64,000 nt of DNA. It comes from Gordonia hydrophobica NBRC 16057 (GTDB taxonomy: Bacteria; Actinomycetota; Actinomycetes; Mycobacteriales; Mycobacteriaceae). Positions 35,506-44,762 of the stretch are shown here, in pieces (within the stretch, counting starts at the first letter, position 1; each line of letters starts with the position of its first letter). The stretch lies in NCBI RefSeq assembly GCF_001592365.1, contig NZ_BCWU01000008.1, positions 1 through 64,000 of the forward strand, read 5' to 3'. The position numbers and the translations under genes are program-made. The notes beneath the pieces were generated by a model that saw nothing but the letters and a program-made list of their open reading frames with translations, did no database searches and was not told the origin of the DNA.

Positions 35506-36144
35506 TCAGTCGAACTCCGGATCCTCGTGCCGGGTCCGCTTGAGCTCGAAGAAGTGCGGGTACGACGCCAGTGCGACGGCCCCGTCCCAGACCCGCCCCG
35601 CCTCTTCGCCGCGCGGGATGCGGGAGAGCACCGGACCGAAGAACGCCGAACCGTTGACGTGAATCGTCGGCGTGCCGACGTCGTCGCCCACCTTGTCCAT
35701 GCCCTCGTGATGACTCGCGCGGATCGCCTCGTCGAACTCGGTGGAGGTGCCCGCCTCGTACAGGTCCGCCTCCAGACCCGCCGCCTCGAGGGCCGCCGGA
35801 AGCGCGACCGCGTAGTCCTTGTTGTCCTCATTGTGGAAGCGGGTGCCGATCTCGGTGTACAGGCGCTCGAGTACCTCGTCCCCGTGGCGAGCCGCCGCCG
35901 CGGCCAGGACGCGGACCGGTGTCCACGCCGTCTCCAGCATCGCGCGGTACCCCTCGTCGATGTCCTTGCCCTCGTTGAGAACGGCGAGGCTCATGATGTG
36001 GAAATTCACGTCGATCGTGCGCACCTGCTGCGCTTCGAGGATCCATCGCGAGGTGATCCAGCACCAGGGGCACAGCGGGTCGAACCAGAAATCGACGCGA
36101 TCGACAGTGTCTGCGGACGCAGTGTTCTCAGCCATGGCTCCCAT
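35506..36144 (-). CDS. Mycothiol-dependent nitroreductase Rv2466c-type DsbA-fold protein
   Basis: Thioredoxin-fold oxidoreductase with the CPWC active site in FWFDPLCPWCWITSRW near residues 20-35. It matches Rv2466c, which uses mycothiol and activates nitro prodrugs. LFFxPVLSRIPRGEEAGRVW and YPHFFELKRTRHEDPEFD are characteristic at the C-terminus. Length is 212 residues from MGAMAENTA, or 209 from the second methionine. The position before pepN is the same as in mycobacteria, although a malonyl-CoA synthetase gene is inserted between them. Confidence 0.92.
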   Translation of the reverse strand: MGAMAENTASADTVDRVDFWFDPLCPWCWITSRWILEAQQVRTIDVNFHIMSLAVLNEGKDIDEGYRAMLETAWTPVRVLAAAAARHGDEVLERLYTEIGTRFHNEDNKDYAVALPAALEAAGLEADLYEAGTSTEFDEAIRASHHEGMDKVGDDVGTPTIHVNGSAFFGPVLSRIPRGEEAGRVWDGAVALASYPHFFELKRTRHEDPEFD

Positions 36145-36252
36145 TCAACCCGAAACTTCGCGGACATCGCCGCCCACCGGCCATCTGACCCAGTGAGATT
36201 GTCGGCAGTGAGATAGTCGGGGCAGAGTCCCACGCGCACACGAAAGGCCGCC

Positions 36253-37782
36253 ATGACCGGGTACACGTCGATCCTCGATCGCTTCTTCCACCATGCCGAG
36301 CACCGGGCGGATGCTCCGGCCTTCGACCTCCCCGACGGCAGGTCGCGCAGTTACGCGGACATCGCGAGCACGGTGCGACGGATCGCGGCGCGTCTGGTCG
36401 CCGACGGCGTCGCCCCCGGCGACCGCGTCGCGATGCAGGTCGACAAATCGCCGGAGGCGATCGCGCTGTACCTCGCGACACAGCAGATCGGGGCGGTGTT
36501 CCTGCCGCTGAACACCGCCTACACCGGCGCCGAGGTGGACTACTTCCTGACCGACGCGGAACCGGCCGTCCTGGTGTGTGCACCCGATCGCGCCGACGAC
36601 TATCGCTCCCGCACCGCTGGACTCGTCGTCGAGACACTCGGCACGGACGGCGACGGCAGTCTGCTCGCCGGCTCGCTGCCCGAACGCACGGACGTTCACG
36701 CGGCCGCGCGCGACGAGCCGGCGGCGATTCTGTACACCTCCGGCACCACCGGCCGGTCCAAGGGCGCGGTACTGACGCAAGAGAACCTGTCGTCGAACTG
36801 CGACGCGTTGCGGGAACTCTGGCAGTACTCCCCGACCGATCGGCTGATCCACGCCCTGCCGATCTTCCATGTCCACGGACTGTTCGTGGCCGCGAACCTG
36901 ACGCTCACCACCGGCGCCCGGATGCACTTCCTCCCGCGTTTCGACACCGACGCCGTCATCGATCTGCTCCCCGACTCGACCGTGTTGATGGGCGTGCCGA
37001 CCTTCTACACCCGACTGCTGGCCGACGCGCGCTTCACCCGAGAGCGGACCGAGAGCATGCGCCTGTTCATCTCCGGCTCGGCGCCACTGCTCGCCGCCGA
37101 TCACCGCGCCTTCGCAGAACGCACCGGTCAGGCCATCCTCGAGCGCTACGGCATGACCGAGACCGGGATGAACACGTCGAATCCGTACGACGGTCCCCGC
37201 AAGCCGGGGACAGTGGGCTTCCCGCTCCCCGGCGTGGAACTGCGCATCGTCGACGCCGAGTCGGGACACCCCGTCGCCGACGGTGAGACCGGCATCATCG
37301 AGGTCCGCGGGCCGAACGTCTTCGCGGGCTACTGGCAGATGCCGGAGAAGACCGCCGCCGAATTCCGTCCCGACGGCTTCTTCATCACCGGCGACGTGGC
37401 TCGGCGCGACGACGACGGGTACGTGTGCATCGTCGGGCGGGAGAAGGACATGGTGATCTCCGGCGGCTTCAACGTGTACCCGATCGAGATCGAGGAGCTG
37501 CTCGACGCGCATCCGAGCGTCACCGAGTCCGCGGTCATCGGCGTTCCGCATCCCGACCTGGGTGAGGCGGTCGTCGCCGTCGTGGTGCCTGCGCCCGGCC
37601 AGACACCGGACGCCGCCGAGCTGCTCGCGTCGATCGGCGATCGACTGGCCCGGTTCAAGCAGCCACGCGCTGTCCGGACCGTGGACGCGCTGCCGCGCAA
37701 TGTGATGGGCAAGGTCCAGAAGGCGCAGCTGCGTGCGCAGTTCGCGGAGTTGTTCCGCACCGGCGACCACACCGGTGATTAG
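36253..37782 (+). CDS. matB: Malonyl-CoA synthetase
   Basis: AMP-forming ligase that converts malonate, ATP and CoA to malonyl-CoA. Core motifs are ILYTSGTTGRSKGAVLTQEN near residue 160, the MatB-type ALPIFHVHGLFVAANLTL, LMGVPTFYTRLLADA, ERYGMTETGMNTSNPYDGPR and GDVARRDDDGYV. GREKDMVISGGFNVYPIEIEE follows, and the catalytic lysine is in NVMGKVQKAQL. Length is 509 residues. The MatB assignment rests on the substrate-pocket motifs. A related methylmalonyl or acyl ligase is possible. pepN follows after 10 bp and may be co-transcribed. Confidence 0.85.
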   Translation: MTGYTSILDRFFHHAEHRADAPAFDLPDGRSRSYADIASTVRRIAARLVADGVAPGDRVAMQVDKSPEAIALYLATQQIGAVFLPLNTAYTGAEVDYFLTDAEPAVLVCAPDRADDYRSRTAGLVVETLGTDGDGSLLAGSLPERTDVHAAARDEPAAILYTSGTTGRSKGAVLTQENLSSNCDALRELWQYSPTDRLIHALPIFHVHGLFVAANLTLTTGARMHFLPRFDTDAVIDLLPDSTVLMGVPTFYTRLLADARFTRERTESMRLFISGSAPLLAADHRAFAERTGQAILERYGMTETGMNTSNPYDGPRKPGTVGFPLPGVELRIVDAESGHPVADGETGIIEVRGPNVFAGYWQMPEKTAAEFRPDGFFITGDVARRDDDGYVCIVGREKDMVISGGFNVYPIEIEELLDAHPSVTESAVIGVPHPDLGEAVVAVVVPAPGQTPDAAELLASIGDRLARFKQPRAVRTVDALPRNVMGKVQKAQLRAQFAELFRTGDHTGD

Positions 37783-37792
37783 GGTGTGAGGG

Positions 37793-40384
37793 GTGAGTGC
37801 ACCGAATCTGACACGCGATGCGGCGGCCGAGCGCGCCGCCCTCCTCTCCGTCGACACCTACCGGATCCACCTCGACCTGACCGATGGCGCCGGGGCGCCC
37901 GGCGTCGAACGATTCACCTCCACCACGCAGGTCACGTTCAGCGCCACCGCGGGCGCCGACACCCTCATCGATCTGGTGGCGCCGCGCCTGGTGTCCGCGA
38001 AGCTCAACGGGACGGCGCTCGAGGTCGACGCCTTCGACGAGTCGGTCGGCCTCTCGCTGCCGAATCTGGCGGCGCAGAACACCCTCGAGGTGGTCGCCGA
38101 ATGCGCATACTCGAACACCGGCGAGGGCCTGCACCGGTTCGCCGATCCCGCCGACGACAACGTCTACCTGTACTCGCAGTTCGAGACCGCCGACGCCAAG
38201 CGGATGTTCGCCTGCTTCGACCAGCCCGACCTCAAGGCCGTCTACGACATCACCGTCGTCGCCCCCGCCGACTGGCAGGTGATCTCGAACGGCGCGACCG
38301 AAGACGCCTCGGAGACGACCGCCGAGGGCGCCGTGGTGCATCGCTTCGCCACCACCGAGATCATGAGCACCTACCTGGTCGCGCTGATCGCCGGTCCGTA
38401 CGCGGTGTGGTCGGACGAGTACCGCGACGACCACGGCGTGATCCCGCTGCGTCTGTTCTGCCGCGCGTCGCTCGCCGAGTTCATGGACGCCGAGCGGCTG
38501 TTCACCGAGACCAAGCAGGGATTCGGCTTCTACCATCGGGCCTTCGGCGTGCCGTACGCGTTCGGGAAGTACGACCAGTTGTTCGTCCCCGAGTTCAACG
38601 CCGGCGCCATGGAGAACGCCGGCGCGGTGACGTTCCTGGAGGATTACGTCTTCCGGTCCCGGGTGACGCGCTACCTGTACGAGCGCCGTGCGGAGACCAT
38701 CCTGCACGAGATGGCGCACATGTGGTTCGGCGATCTGGTCACCATGCAGTGGTGGGACGACCTGTGGCTCAACGAGTCGTTCGCCACCTTCGCCTCGGTC
38801 CTGTCGCAGGTGGAGGCCACCGAGTACACCAACGCCTGGACCACGTTCGCCAACGTCGAGAAGTCGTGGGCGTACCGCCAGGATCAGCTCCCGTCGACGC
38901 ACCCGGTGGCCGCAGACATCCCCGACATCGCCGCCGTCGAGGTCAACTTCGACGGCATCACCTACGCCAAGGGCGCATCGGTGCTCAAGCAGCTCGTCGC
39001 GTACGTCGGTCTGGATCCGTTCCTGACCGGGCTGCGCGAGTACTTCGCCGACCACCGGTTCGGCAACGCGACGTTCAGCGACCTGCTCGGTGCGCTGGAG
39101 CGTTCCTCCGGCCGCGATCTGTCCGACTGGGGCGCCCAGTGGCTCAAGACCACCGGCATCAACGTGCTGCGCCCCGAGTTCACCGTCGACGACGACGGCC
39201 GCTTCACCTCCTTCGCCGTCCTGCAGGAAGGCGCGGTTCCCGGCGCAGGCGAGACCCGTGTGCACCGGATGAAGATCGGCGTGTACACCGACACCGACGG
39301 CGCCCTCACCCGCAGCCACGTCGTGGAGCTCGACGTCGAAGGCGACCGCACCGAGGTGCCGGAGCTGGTCGGCGTGTCCCGCGGTGACCTGGTTCTGCTG
39401 AACGACGACGACCTGACGTACGCGTCGGTGCGCCTGGACCCCGAGTCGCTGGCGACCGCCACCGCCCGGATCGGCGACATCGCCGACTCCATGCCACGCA
39501 CCCTGGTCTGGTCGGCAGCCTGGGAGATGACCCGCCAGGCCGAGATGACCGCCCAGGACTTCATCGCCCTCGTCGGTCGCGGGATCGGCGCGGAGACCGA
39601 GGTCGGCGTGGTGCAGCGGGTCCTGCTGCAGGCGGCGACGGCGCTCGAGTCGTATGCGGATCCCGCCTGGACCGCAGCGAGCGGTCGTACCGACCTCGCC
39701 GACCGGCTGCTGGAGCTCGCGCGAGCGGCCGAAGCCGGATCCGACCATCAGCTCGCCTTCGTCACGGCGCTGCTCGGGTCGGTCACCACCGACGCGCAGC
39801 AGCCCGTGCTGCAGGCGCTGCTCGACGGCGCCGACCCCGCGGAGTCGGGCCTCCCGGGCCTGGTGGTGGATCACGAACTCCGGTGGAAGCTGGTCAAGGC
39901 ACTCGCCGCGCACGGCACCCTCGGTGACGACGCGATCGATGCCGAGGCCGCCGCCGACAACACCGCGGCAGGTGCGCGGCACGCCGAGGCGGCACGCGCC
40001 GCCCGACCGACCGCCGAAGCGACCGAGCAGGCGTGGGCGACCGCCTTCGGCGACGATTCCATCGCGAACGTGACGGTCCGATCGATCGTCGAGGGACTCG
40101 CGCGCCCCGGCAGGCAGGAGCTGATGACTCCGTACACCCAGCGCTACTTCGACGACGTCGCCGCACTGTGGGAGCGGCGGACCAGCGAGGTGGCACAGAC
40201 CGTGGTGATCGGCCTCTACCCGGGTTGGGACGTCAGCGAGGACGCGCTCGCGAAGGCGGACGCCTTCCTGGCCGCCGAGCGGCCGGCGGCGCTGCGACGC
40301 CTCGTCGTGGAGGGCCGCGACGCCGTCGCACGAGCACTCCGCGCCCGTGCCCTGGACAGCGGGCACGCGGCACCCCGCGGGTAG
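37793..40384 (+). CDS. pepN: Aminopeptidase N (M1 family)
   Basis: Zinc aminopeptidase of general peptide turnover. The exopeptidase motif is NAGAMENAGAVTFLED near residue 270, and the zinc site is LHEMAHMWFGDLVTMQWWDDLWLNE with HExxH-18-E near residues 305-330. The C-terminal ERAP1-like helical domain starts near residue 530. Length is 863 residues from a GTG. Rv2467 is the mycobacterial counterpart. A perfect hairpin terminator follows at 40401. Confidence 0.96.
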   Translation: MSAPNLTRDAAAERAALLSVDTYRIHLDLTDGAGAPGVERFTSTTQVTFSATAGADTLIDLVAPRLVSAKLNGTALEVDAFDESVGLSLPNLAAQNTLEVVAECAYSNTGEGLHRFADPADDNVYLYSQFETADAKRMFACFDQPDLKAVYDITVVAPADWQVISNGATEDASETTAEGAVVHRFATTEIMSTYLVALIAGPYAVWSDEYRDDHGVIPLRLFCRASLAEFMDAERLFTETKQGFGFYHRAFGVPYAFGKYDQLFVPEFNAGAMENAGAVTFLEDYVFRSRVTRYLYERRAETILHEMAHMWFGDLVTMQWWDDLWLNESFATFASVLSQVEATEYTNAWTTFANVEKSWAYRQDQLPSTHPVAADIPDIAAVEVNFDGITYAKGASVLKQLVAYVGLDPFLTGLREYFADHRFGNATFSDLLGALERSSGRDLSDWGAQWLKTTGINVLRPEFTVDDDGRFTSFAVLQEGAVPGAGETRVHRMKIGVYTDTDGALTRSHVVELDVEGDRTEVPELVGVSRGDLVLLNDDDLTYASVRLDPESLATATARIGDIADSMPRTLVWSAAWEMTRQAEMTAQDFIALVGRGIGAETEVGVVQRVLLQAATALESYADPAWTAASGRTDLADRLLELARAAEAGSDHQLAFVTALLGSVTTDAQQPVLQALLDGADPAESGLPGLVVDHELRWKLVKALAAHGTLGDDAIDAEAAADNTAAGARHAEAARAARPTAEATEQAWATAFGDDSIANVTVRSIVEGLARPGRQELMTPYTQRYFDDVAALWERRTSEVAQTVVIGLYPGWDVSEDALAKADAFLAAERPAALRRLVVEGRDAVARALRARALDSGHAAPRG

Positions 40385-40400
40385 TTCCACCACCCAGCAC

Positions 40401-40442
40401 AGAAGGGTCAGGCCCCGCCGTACGGCGGGGCCTGACCCTTCT
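40401..40442. terminator. Perfect-stem bidirectional terminator after pepN
   Basis: AGAAGGGTCAGGCCCCGCCG (40401-40420) is exactly inverted at 40423-40442 around a TA loop: a 20-bp perfect stem between convergent pepN and the DUF5130 gene. Confidence 0.8.
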
Positions 40443-40462
40443 GATGGGCTTGCGTCAGCAGC

Positions 40463-40945
40463 TCAGGGGCGGTCGACGGCGGTGGCCATCACGCGGAGTG
40501 CGGCGACGAGGCCGTCGATCAGATCACCCTGCTTGAACGAGGAGAGCGCAGCGGAGACGCCCAACTCGGCGACGCGATCGTTGACGCGACCGGCGACCTG
40601 CGCGCCCGAGACGACGACGACGTCCTTGGTGTTCGGAGAAACGGCGATCAATGCGCCGTGAGCGGGCTCGGGAGCCTGCGCGAGGATCTCGCGGGCACCG
40701 GCCACCACATCGGAGCCGAGTTCGCCGATGTAGACCGAGAAGCGGACGTGCGCCACCTCGCTGGTCTCGCTGAGCGCATCGTCGAGCAGCACCAGATCGT
40801 CGCGGCTGAACGGCGGGGTACCGAATCCGTCGCCGGGGTACAGCGCCGCCGACACCCGGCCGCTGCTGGTCACGACCGTGCCGAGCGGCAGAGCGCCCGC
40901 CCGTGCGACGGCGGTGGACTGCTGGGTCACGTCACCACTTGCCAC
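40463..40945 (-). CDS. DUF5130 family protein
   Basis: About 160 residues from the GTG at 40945 (VASGDVTQQSTAVARAGALP). Family landmarks are SRDDLVLLDDALSETSEVAH, VRFSVYIGELGSD and HGALIAVSPNTKDVVVVSGA. The domain resembles TPM-type phosphatase-like folds of the same size, and the activity is not known. The frame is open to 41053 without similarity. The start overlaps the end of the upstream CtaJ-like gene by 14 bp. Confidence 0.85.
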   Translation of the reverse strand: MASGDVTQQSTAVARAGALPLGTVVTSSGRVSAALYPGDGFGTPPFSRDDLVLLDDALSETSEVAHVRFSVYIGELGSDVVAGAREILAQAPEPAHGALIAVSPNTKDVVVVSGAQVAGRVNDRVAELGVSAALSSFKQGDLIDGLVAALRVMATAVDRP

Positions 40946-41180
40946 TTGCGGAGCCTCCCTCGATATCGCCCGACTCAACGTGTCGGCTGAGCGCCATCGG
41001 CTGGATCTCGGTAGCACTGAGCAGGAGCGGGCCGTTCTCCCACTTCTGGTCAAGCGTGTACTCGTTGATCTTCGGCCGCTTCAAACCATGTGAGAACGCC
41101 ATCGAAACGATGCAGAGCGCGACTGCGAGCAAGCAGAGCACCACAACGGTCATTCCGACGGGGACAAGAAGCTGGTCCAC
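40932..41180 (-). CDS. CtaJ-like aa3 cytochrome oxidase accessory subunit
   Basis: 82-residue protein with one N-terminal membrane segment (VGMTVVVLCLLAVALCIVSMAF), then a basic flank KRPKINEYTLDQKWENGPLL and a hydrophilic tail ending SGDIEGGSASGKW. Size, topology, motif and place between the DUF5130 gene and glbO fit CtaJ of the actinobacterial III2-IV2 supercomplex. The assignment is by position and recalled motif, not by search. It starts at a GTG. Confidence 0.62.
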   Translation of the reverse strand: MDQLLVPVGMTVVVLCLLAVALCIVSMAFSHGLKRPKINEYTLDQKWENGPLLLSATEIQPMALSRHVESGDIEGGSASGKW

Positions 41181-41346
41181 ACCCCACCCTTTCGACTAGC
41201 GCTCGGAGCTAAGCGCGACGATCTGCCTCGTGCAGATCAAGTGAGACCAATTTATCGCACCGCCCCCGCCGCTGTCCCCGTAGGGCCTACACCGGGTAGT
41301 AGATGTCGCACCGCAGTAGGCACACCGATCGCGGCCATAGTGGACA

Positions 41347-41739
41347 ATGGGCCCGGTGAGCACGTTCTACGAGGAAGTCGGCGGACACGAGACCTTCCGC
41401 CGGATCACGGCGCGATTCTACGAAGAGGTGGCGCGCGACGAGATCTTGAAGCCGATGTACCCGGAGGAGGACCTCGGTCCCGCCGAGCGCCGCCTGCGCA
41501 TGTTCCTGGAACAGTACTGGGGCGGACCGCACACCTACAACGACGAGCGCGGACACCCGCGCCTGCGGATGCGGCACGTGCCGTACACGATCGGTTTCAC
41601 CGAGCGCGACGCGTGGCTGCGCTGCATGACCATCGCGATCGACTCCATCGAAAGCGACATCCTCGACGACGACCATCGGACGGCGATCCACAACTACATG
41701 AAGTCGGCCGCCGACATGCTGGTCAACAGCACGTACTGA
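41347..41739 (+). CDS. glbO: Group II truncated haemoglobin GlbO
   Basis: 2-on-2 globin implicated in oxygen delivery to the respiratory chain and peroxide/NO handling. The fold starts [20 protein letters not shown]. The proximal histidine is in [15 protein letters not shown], the G8 tryptophan in [13 protein letters not shown], and the distal CD/B10 tyrosines are kept. Length is 130 residues. Its neighbours, aglA downstream and the CtaJ-like gene upstream, match mycobacterial order (Rv2470-Rv2471). Confidence 0.93.
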   Translation: MGPVSTFYEEVGGHETFRRITARFYEEVARDEILKPMYPEEDLGPAERRLRMFLEQYWGGPHTYNDERGHPRLRMRHVPYTIGFTERDAWLRCMTIAIDSIESDILDDDHRTAIHNYMKSAADMLVNSTY

Positions 41740-41800
41740 GCTCGGGGATTTCCGGTAGAGAAGTCGGGTAGAGAAGACTGAAGGCCGACGCGTGGCGGAC

Positions 41801-41868
41801 GGCGACGACAGCCAGATGGCGACAACAGACAGACGGCGACAACAGACAGACGGCGACAACAGACAGAC
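41801..41868. repeat. 17-bp minisatellite, four units
   Basis: Unit GGCGACAACAGACAGAC is present three times perfectly (41818-41868), preceded by one diverged unit GGCGACGACAGCCAGAT (41801-41817). A partial fifth unit merges with the GAGGA ribosome-binding site of aglA, whose GTG is at 41886. The array is in the glbO-aglA gap and its purine-rich strand would be in the aglA leader. Confidence 0.9.
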
Positions 41869-41885
41869 GGTGAGGAATCCGAACG

Positions 41886-43529
41886 GTGAGTGAGCAGAGC
41901 ATGACGAGTGTCTCCGGCGCATCCGATGATCAGTGGTGGCGCTCGGCAGTCGTCTACCAGGTCTATCCCCGATCGTTCTCGGACCTGTCGGGCGACGGCG
42001 TCGGCGATCTTGCCGGGCTGATCGACAAACTCGGCTACCTGGAACTGCTCGGCGTCGACGCGATCTGGCTGTCCCCGATCACGCGTTCGCCGATGGCCGA
42101 CCACGGCTACGACGTCTCCGATCCGCGGGACATCGACCCGCTGTTCGGCGATCTGGCGACGTTCGACGAACTCCTCCGCCAAGCCCACGACCGGGACATC
42201 CGCGTCACGATGGACCTGGTGCCCAACCACACCAGCGATCAGCACGCGTGGTTCGCCGACGCCCTCCGCGCGGCGCCCGGCAGCCCCGAACGGGCCCGCT
42301 ACCACTTCGTCGACGGCCGCGGCGAGAACGGCGACGAGCCGCCCAACAACTGGACCAGCGTGTTCGGCGGGCCCGCCTGGAGCCGAATCGTCGAGGCCGA
42401 CGGCCGCCCCGGACAGTGGTACCTTCACCTGTTCGCTCCCCAACAGCCGGACTTGAACTGGGACAACCCCGAGGTCCTCGCCGATCTGCAGACCACCATG
42501 CGGTTCTGGCTCGACCGCGGCATCGACGGATTCCGCATCGACGTCTCCCACGGCATGGCCAAGCCGCCCGGCCTGCCCGATCTGGAGCAGCCCGCTGAAG
42601 TCCTCCGGCACACCGACGACGATCCTCGGTTCAACAACGACGGCGTCCACGAGATCCACCGGGCCATCCATCGGGTGATGGACGAGTACCCCGGCACGTT
42701 CAACGTCGGCGAGGTGTGGGTCAGCTCGCCCGGCGCATTCGCGAAGTACGTGCGCCCGGACGAACTCCACCTCGGCTTCAACTTCGCGCTCGCGACCGCC
42801 GACTTCGACGCCGACGCCATTCGCCGCGCCATCGACGACTCTCTCGAGGCGACGTCGTCGGTCGGGGCGACGCCCACCTGGACGCTGTCGAATCACGACG
42901 TCCCCCGCGAGGTGACCCGCTACCAGCCGACGGGCGCTCAGGCCGCGGGACTCTCCCCCGCAGAACTGCTCGCGATCGGCACAACCCGGGCGCGGGGCAT
43001 GATCATGTTGGAGTTGGCGCTCCCCGGCACGGTCTTCATCTACAACGGCGCCGAGTTGGGGTTGCCCGACGTCGATCTGCCCGACGAGGCGCTCGTCGAC
43101 CCGGTGTGGGAGAACTCCGGGCGCACCGATCGCGGACGCGACGGATGTCGCGTGCCGCTGCCGTGGGAGGGCTCGGAGCCGCCGTTCGCCTTCACCCCGC
43201 CCGGCGCCGCCGCCGAGCCGTGGTTGCCGCTGCCCGCGGACTGGGCGGGATTGACGGTCGAAGCACAGCTCGAGGACATCTACTCCACTCTGTCGCTGTA
43301 CCGCCAGGCGATCGAGTTGCGGTACGCGCGACTGGAGTTCTCGGGAGACACGGTCGAGTGGTACGGCGCGCCCGACGGCTGCCTCGCGTTCCGCCGGCCC
43401 GGCGGTCTGATCTGCGCAACAAATGCCTCCGCCCAGCCCGTCCCCCTGCCGCCCGGCCAGATCCTGCTGGTCAGCACGCCGTTGGAGGCGGGTCTCCTGG
43501 TTCCCGGCGCCACCGCCTGGCTGGTGTAG
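41886..43529 (+). CDS. aglA: Alpha-glucosidase (GH13)
   Basis: Hydrolyses terminal alpha-1,4 or 1,6 glucose from oligosaccharides. Catalytic regions are VTMDLVPNHTSDQHAWF, GFRIDVSHGMAKPPGL with the nucleophile aspartate near residue 215, FNVGEVWVSSPGA with the general acid, and TWTLSNHDVPREVTRY. Length is 547 residues from the GTG at 41886. An ATG at 41901 is alternative. It follows glbO as in Rv2470-Rv2471. The nearest known activity group is oligo-1,6-/alpha-glucosidase. Confidence 0.93.
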   Translation: MSEQSMTSVSGASDDQWWRSAVVYQVYPRSFSDLSGDGVGDLAGLIDKLGYLELLGVDAIWLSPITRSPMADHGYDVSDPRDIDPLFGDLATFDELLRQAHDRDIRVTMDLVPNHTSDQHAWFADALRAAPGSPERARYHFVDGRGENGDEPPNNWTSVFGGPAWSRIVEADGRPGQWYLHLFAPQQPDLNWDNPEVLADLQTTMRFWLDRGIDGFRIDVSHGMAKPPGLPDLEQPAEVLRHTDDDPRFNNDGVHEIHRAIHRVMDEYPGTFNVGEVWVSSPGAFAKYVRPDELHLGFNFALATADFDADAIRRAIDDSLEATSSVGATPTWTLSNHDVPREVTRYQPTGAQAAGLSPAELLAIGTTRARGMIMLELALPGTVFIYNGAELGLPDVDLPDEALVDPVWENSGRTDRGRDGCRVPLPWEGSEPPFAFTPPGAAAEPWLPLPADWAGLTVEAQLEDIYSTLSLYRQAIELRYARLEFSGDTVEWYGAPDGCLAFRRPGGLICATNASAQPVPLPPGQILLVSTPLEAGLLVPGATAWLV

Positions 43530-43536
43530 GCGGCGC

Positions 43537-44238
43537 TCAGACCACGCCGAGGTTCAGGACGGCGCGGCGCTGATAGACCGAGCCGAAGCGCGCGTCCACC
43601 CGCACCCAGCTCGACGACACCCGGACCCTGATCGGTTCGTCGGCGGCGATGTCGGCCAGCGGCGAGGTCTCGCTGATCTCCCGGCCCGCCGCGTCGCGGA
43701 CGAACCCCATCGCGGTGAGCGAGAAGACCGCGCGCATCGACACTTTCGCGACCTCACCGGACGCGTCGGGACCGTGCGCACTCACCTCGATCACCGTTTG
43801 ATCCAGCAGTGACGACGCCATGCCCAAGGCACCCGAGTCGGTGCGTGCAACGTCGGCGCCGCTGCGTGCGAGCGCCACGAGTTCCCGGGCCGGGACGTCG
43901 TCGAGGTGGGTGAATCCGTCGGCGGGCGGCAGTGCGCCCTGCCACGCGCCGGGCAGCGCGAATCCCAGCGACACCGGCCCCTCACCCGACAACGATGCCG
44001 CCATCGCGCCGACGTCGCAGATCACGTCGGACGGGCTGACGGTGCCGAACACCGAGCGGGTGGCGAGAATGTCGAAGCCGGTCCGAATCCACAGGCCCAC
44101 ACCACCGTCCGGCCGTTGCTGGGCGCGCAGGACGCCCGAGTCGTCGACGCGGCGGGCCCGCTCCAGAAACGCGGCGAGGTCGGTGCGATCCGACGCGGCG
44201 CGGGGCACCAGCTCACGATCCGCCGCATCCCCGGTCAT
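43537..44238 (-). CDS. Conserved hypothetical protein (Rv2474c position)
   Basis: 233 residues from the ATG at 44238. I do not recognise a catalytic motif. Visible parts are DRTDLAAFLERARRVDDSGV, VGLWIRTGFDILATRSVFGT, FALPGAWQGALPPADGF and a C-terminal VSSSWVRVDARFGSVYQRRA. The composition is soluble without signal peptide or membrane segments. It overlaps the thioesterase start region by 4 bp, and the pair corresponds to Rv2474c-Rv2475c. The frame is open to 44631, but that is antisense of the thioesterase. Confidence 0.8.
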   Translation of the reverse strand: MTGDAADRELVPRAASDRTDLAAFLERARRVDDSGVLRAQQRPDGGVGLWIRTGFDILATRSVFGTVSPSDVICDVGAMAASLSGEGPVSLGFALPGAWQGALPPADGFTHLDDVPARELVALARSGADVARTDSGALGMASSLLDQTVIEVSAHGPDASGEVAKVSMRAVFSLTAMGFVRDAAGREISETSPLADIAADEPIRVRVSSSWVRVDARFGSVYQRRAVLNLGVV

Positions 44239-44753
44239 GCGGTCACCGGAGCGCGCAGGAACGACTGCAGGTAGGCCTTCTCCTCGGGCGGCATCCGACG
44301 CGGCCGCTGCGTGTCGATGTCGAACGACACCAGTTGGGTCGACGCCACGACCGCGGGTTTGGAGTCCGGCGCGGCGCCGTGCGGCCGCACCTCGTAGCCG
44401 ACGGTGAAGTCGACGGCGCGCAGCTTCTCGACGAACATGGTGACTGTGATCGGCGACTCGTCGTGTCGGATCTGACCCTGATACTTCACGTGCAGGTCGG
44501 CCACCAGGCAGCCCTTCCGCATCGGAGCGGTCGGCTTGTCGTCGTAGAACAGCCACGGGATGCGCGCCTCTTCGAGCAGGGTCACCATGCGCGCGTGGTT
44601 GATGTGGGCGAAGACGTCCATGTCCGACCACCGCACCGGCACCGTGACCACGTAACCGCGGTCGGTGGCGTGACCGTTGTCGGCGAAAAGCCTTCGCTGG
44701 TCGGTGCTCTCGCCGCCTGCCTGCGGTGCTTCGGTCTTCACGTCGTCAGCCAT
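44235..44753 (-). CDS. Hot-dog acyl-CoA thioesterase
   Basis: 4HBT-type thioesterase of 172 residues. The catalytic region is VRWSDMDVFAHINHARMVTLLEEAR near residues 40-65, with an active-site aspartate and the conserved AHxNH pattern. CLVADLHVKYQGQIRHDESP and TQLVSFDIDTQRPRRMP follow. The first 25 residues are an extra, probably flexible stretch. It lies 10 bp downstream of gdh on the same strand. The substrate is not predictable beyond acyl-CoA. Confidence 0.88.
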   Translation of the reverse strand: MADDVKTEAPQAGGESTDQRRLFADNGHATDRGYVVTVPVRWSDMDVFAHINHARMVTLLEEARIPWLFYDDKPTAPMRKGCLVADLHVKYQGQIRHDESPITVTMFVEKLRAVDFTVGYEVRPHGAAPDSKPAVVASTQLVSFDIDTQRPRRMPPEEKAYLQSFLRAPVTA

Positions 44754-44762
44754 GCCGTGACA

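Noticed and set aside
41801-41868. Tandem repeat considered as a CRISPR array
   Set aside because: The units are contiguous with no spacers, and no cas gene is present.
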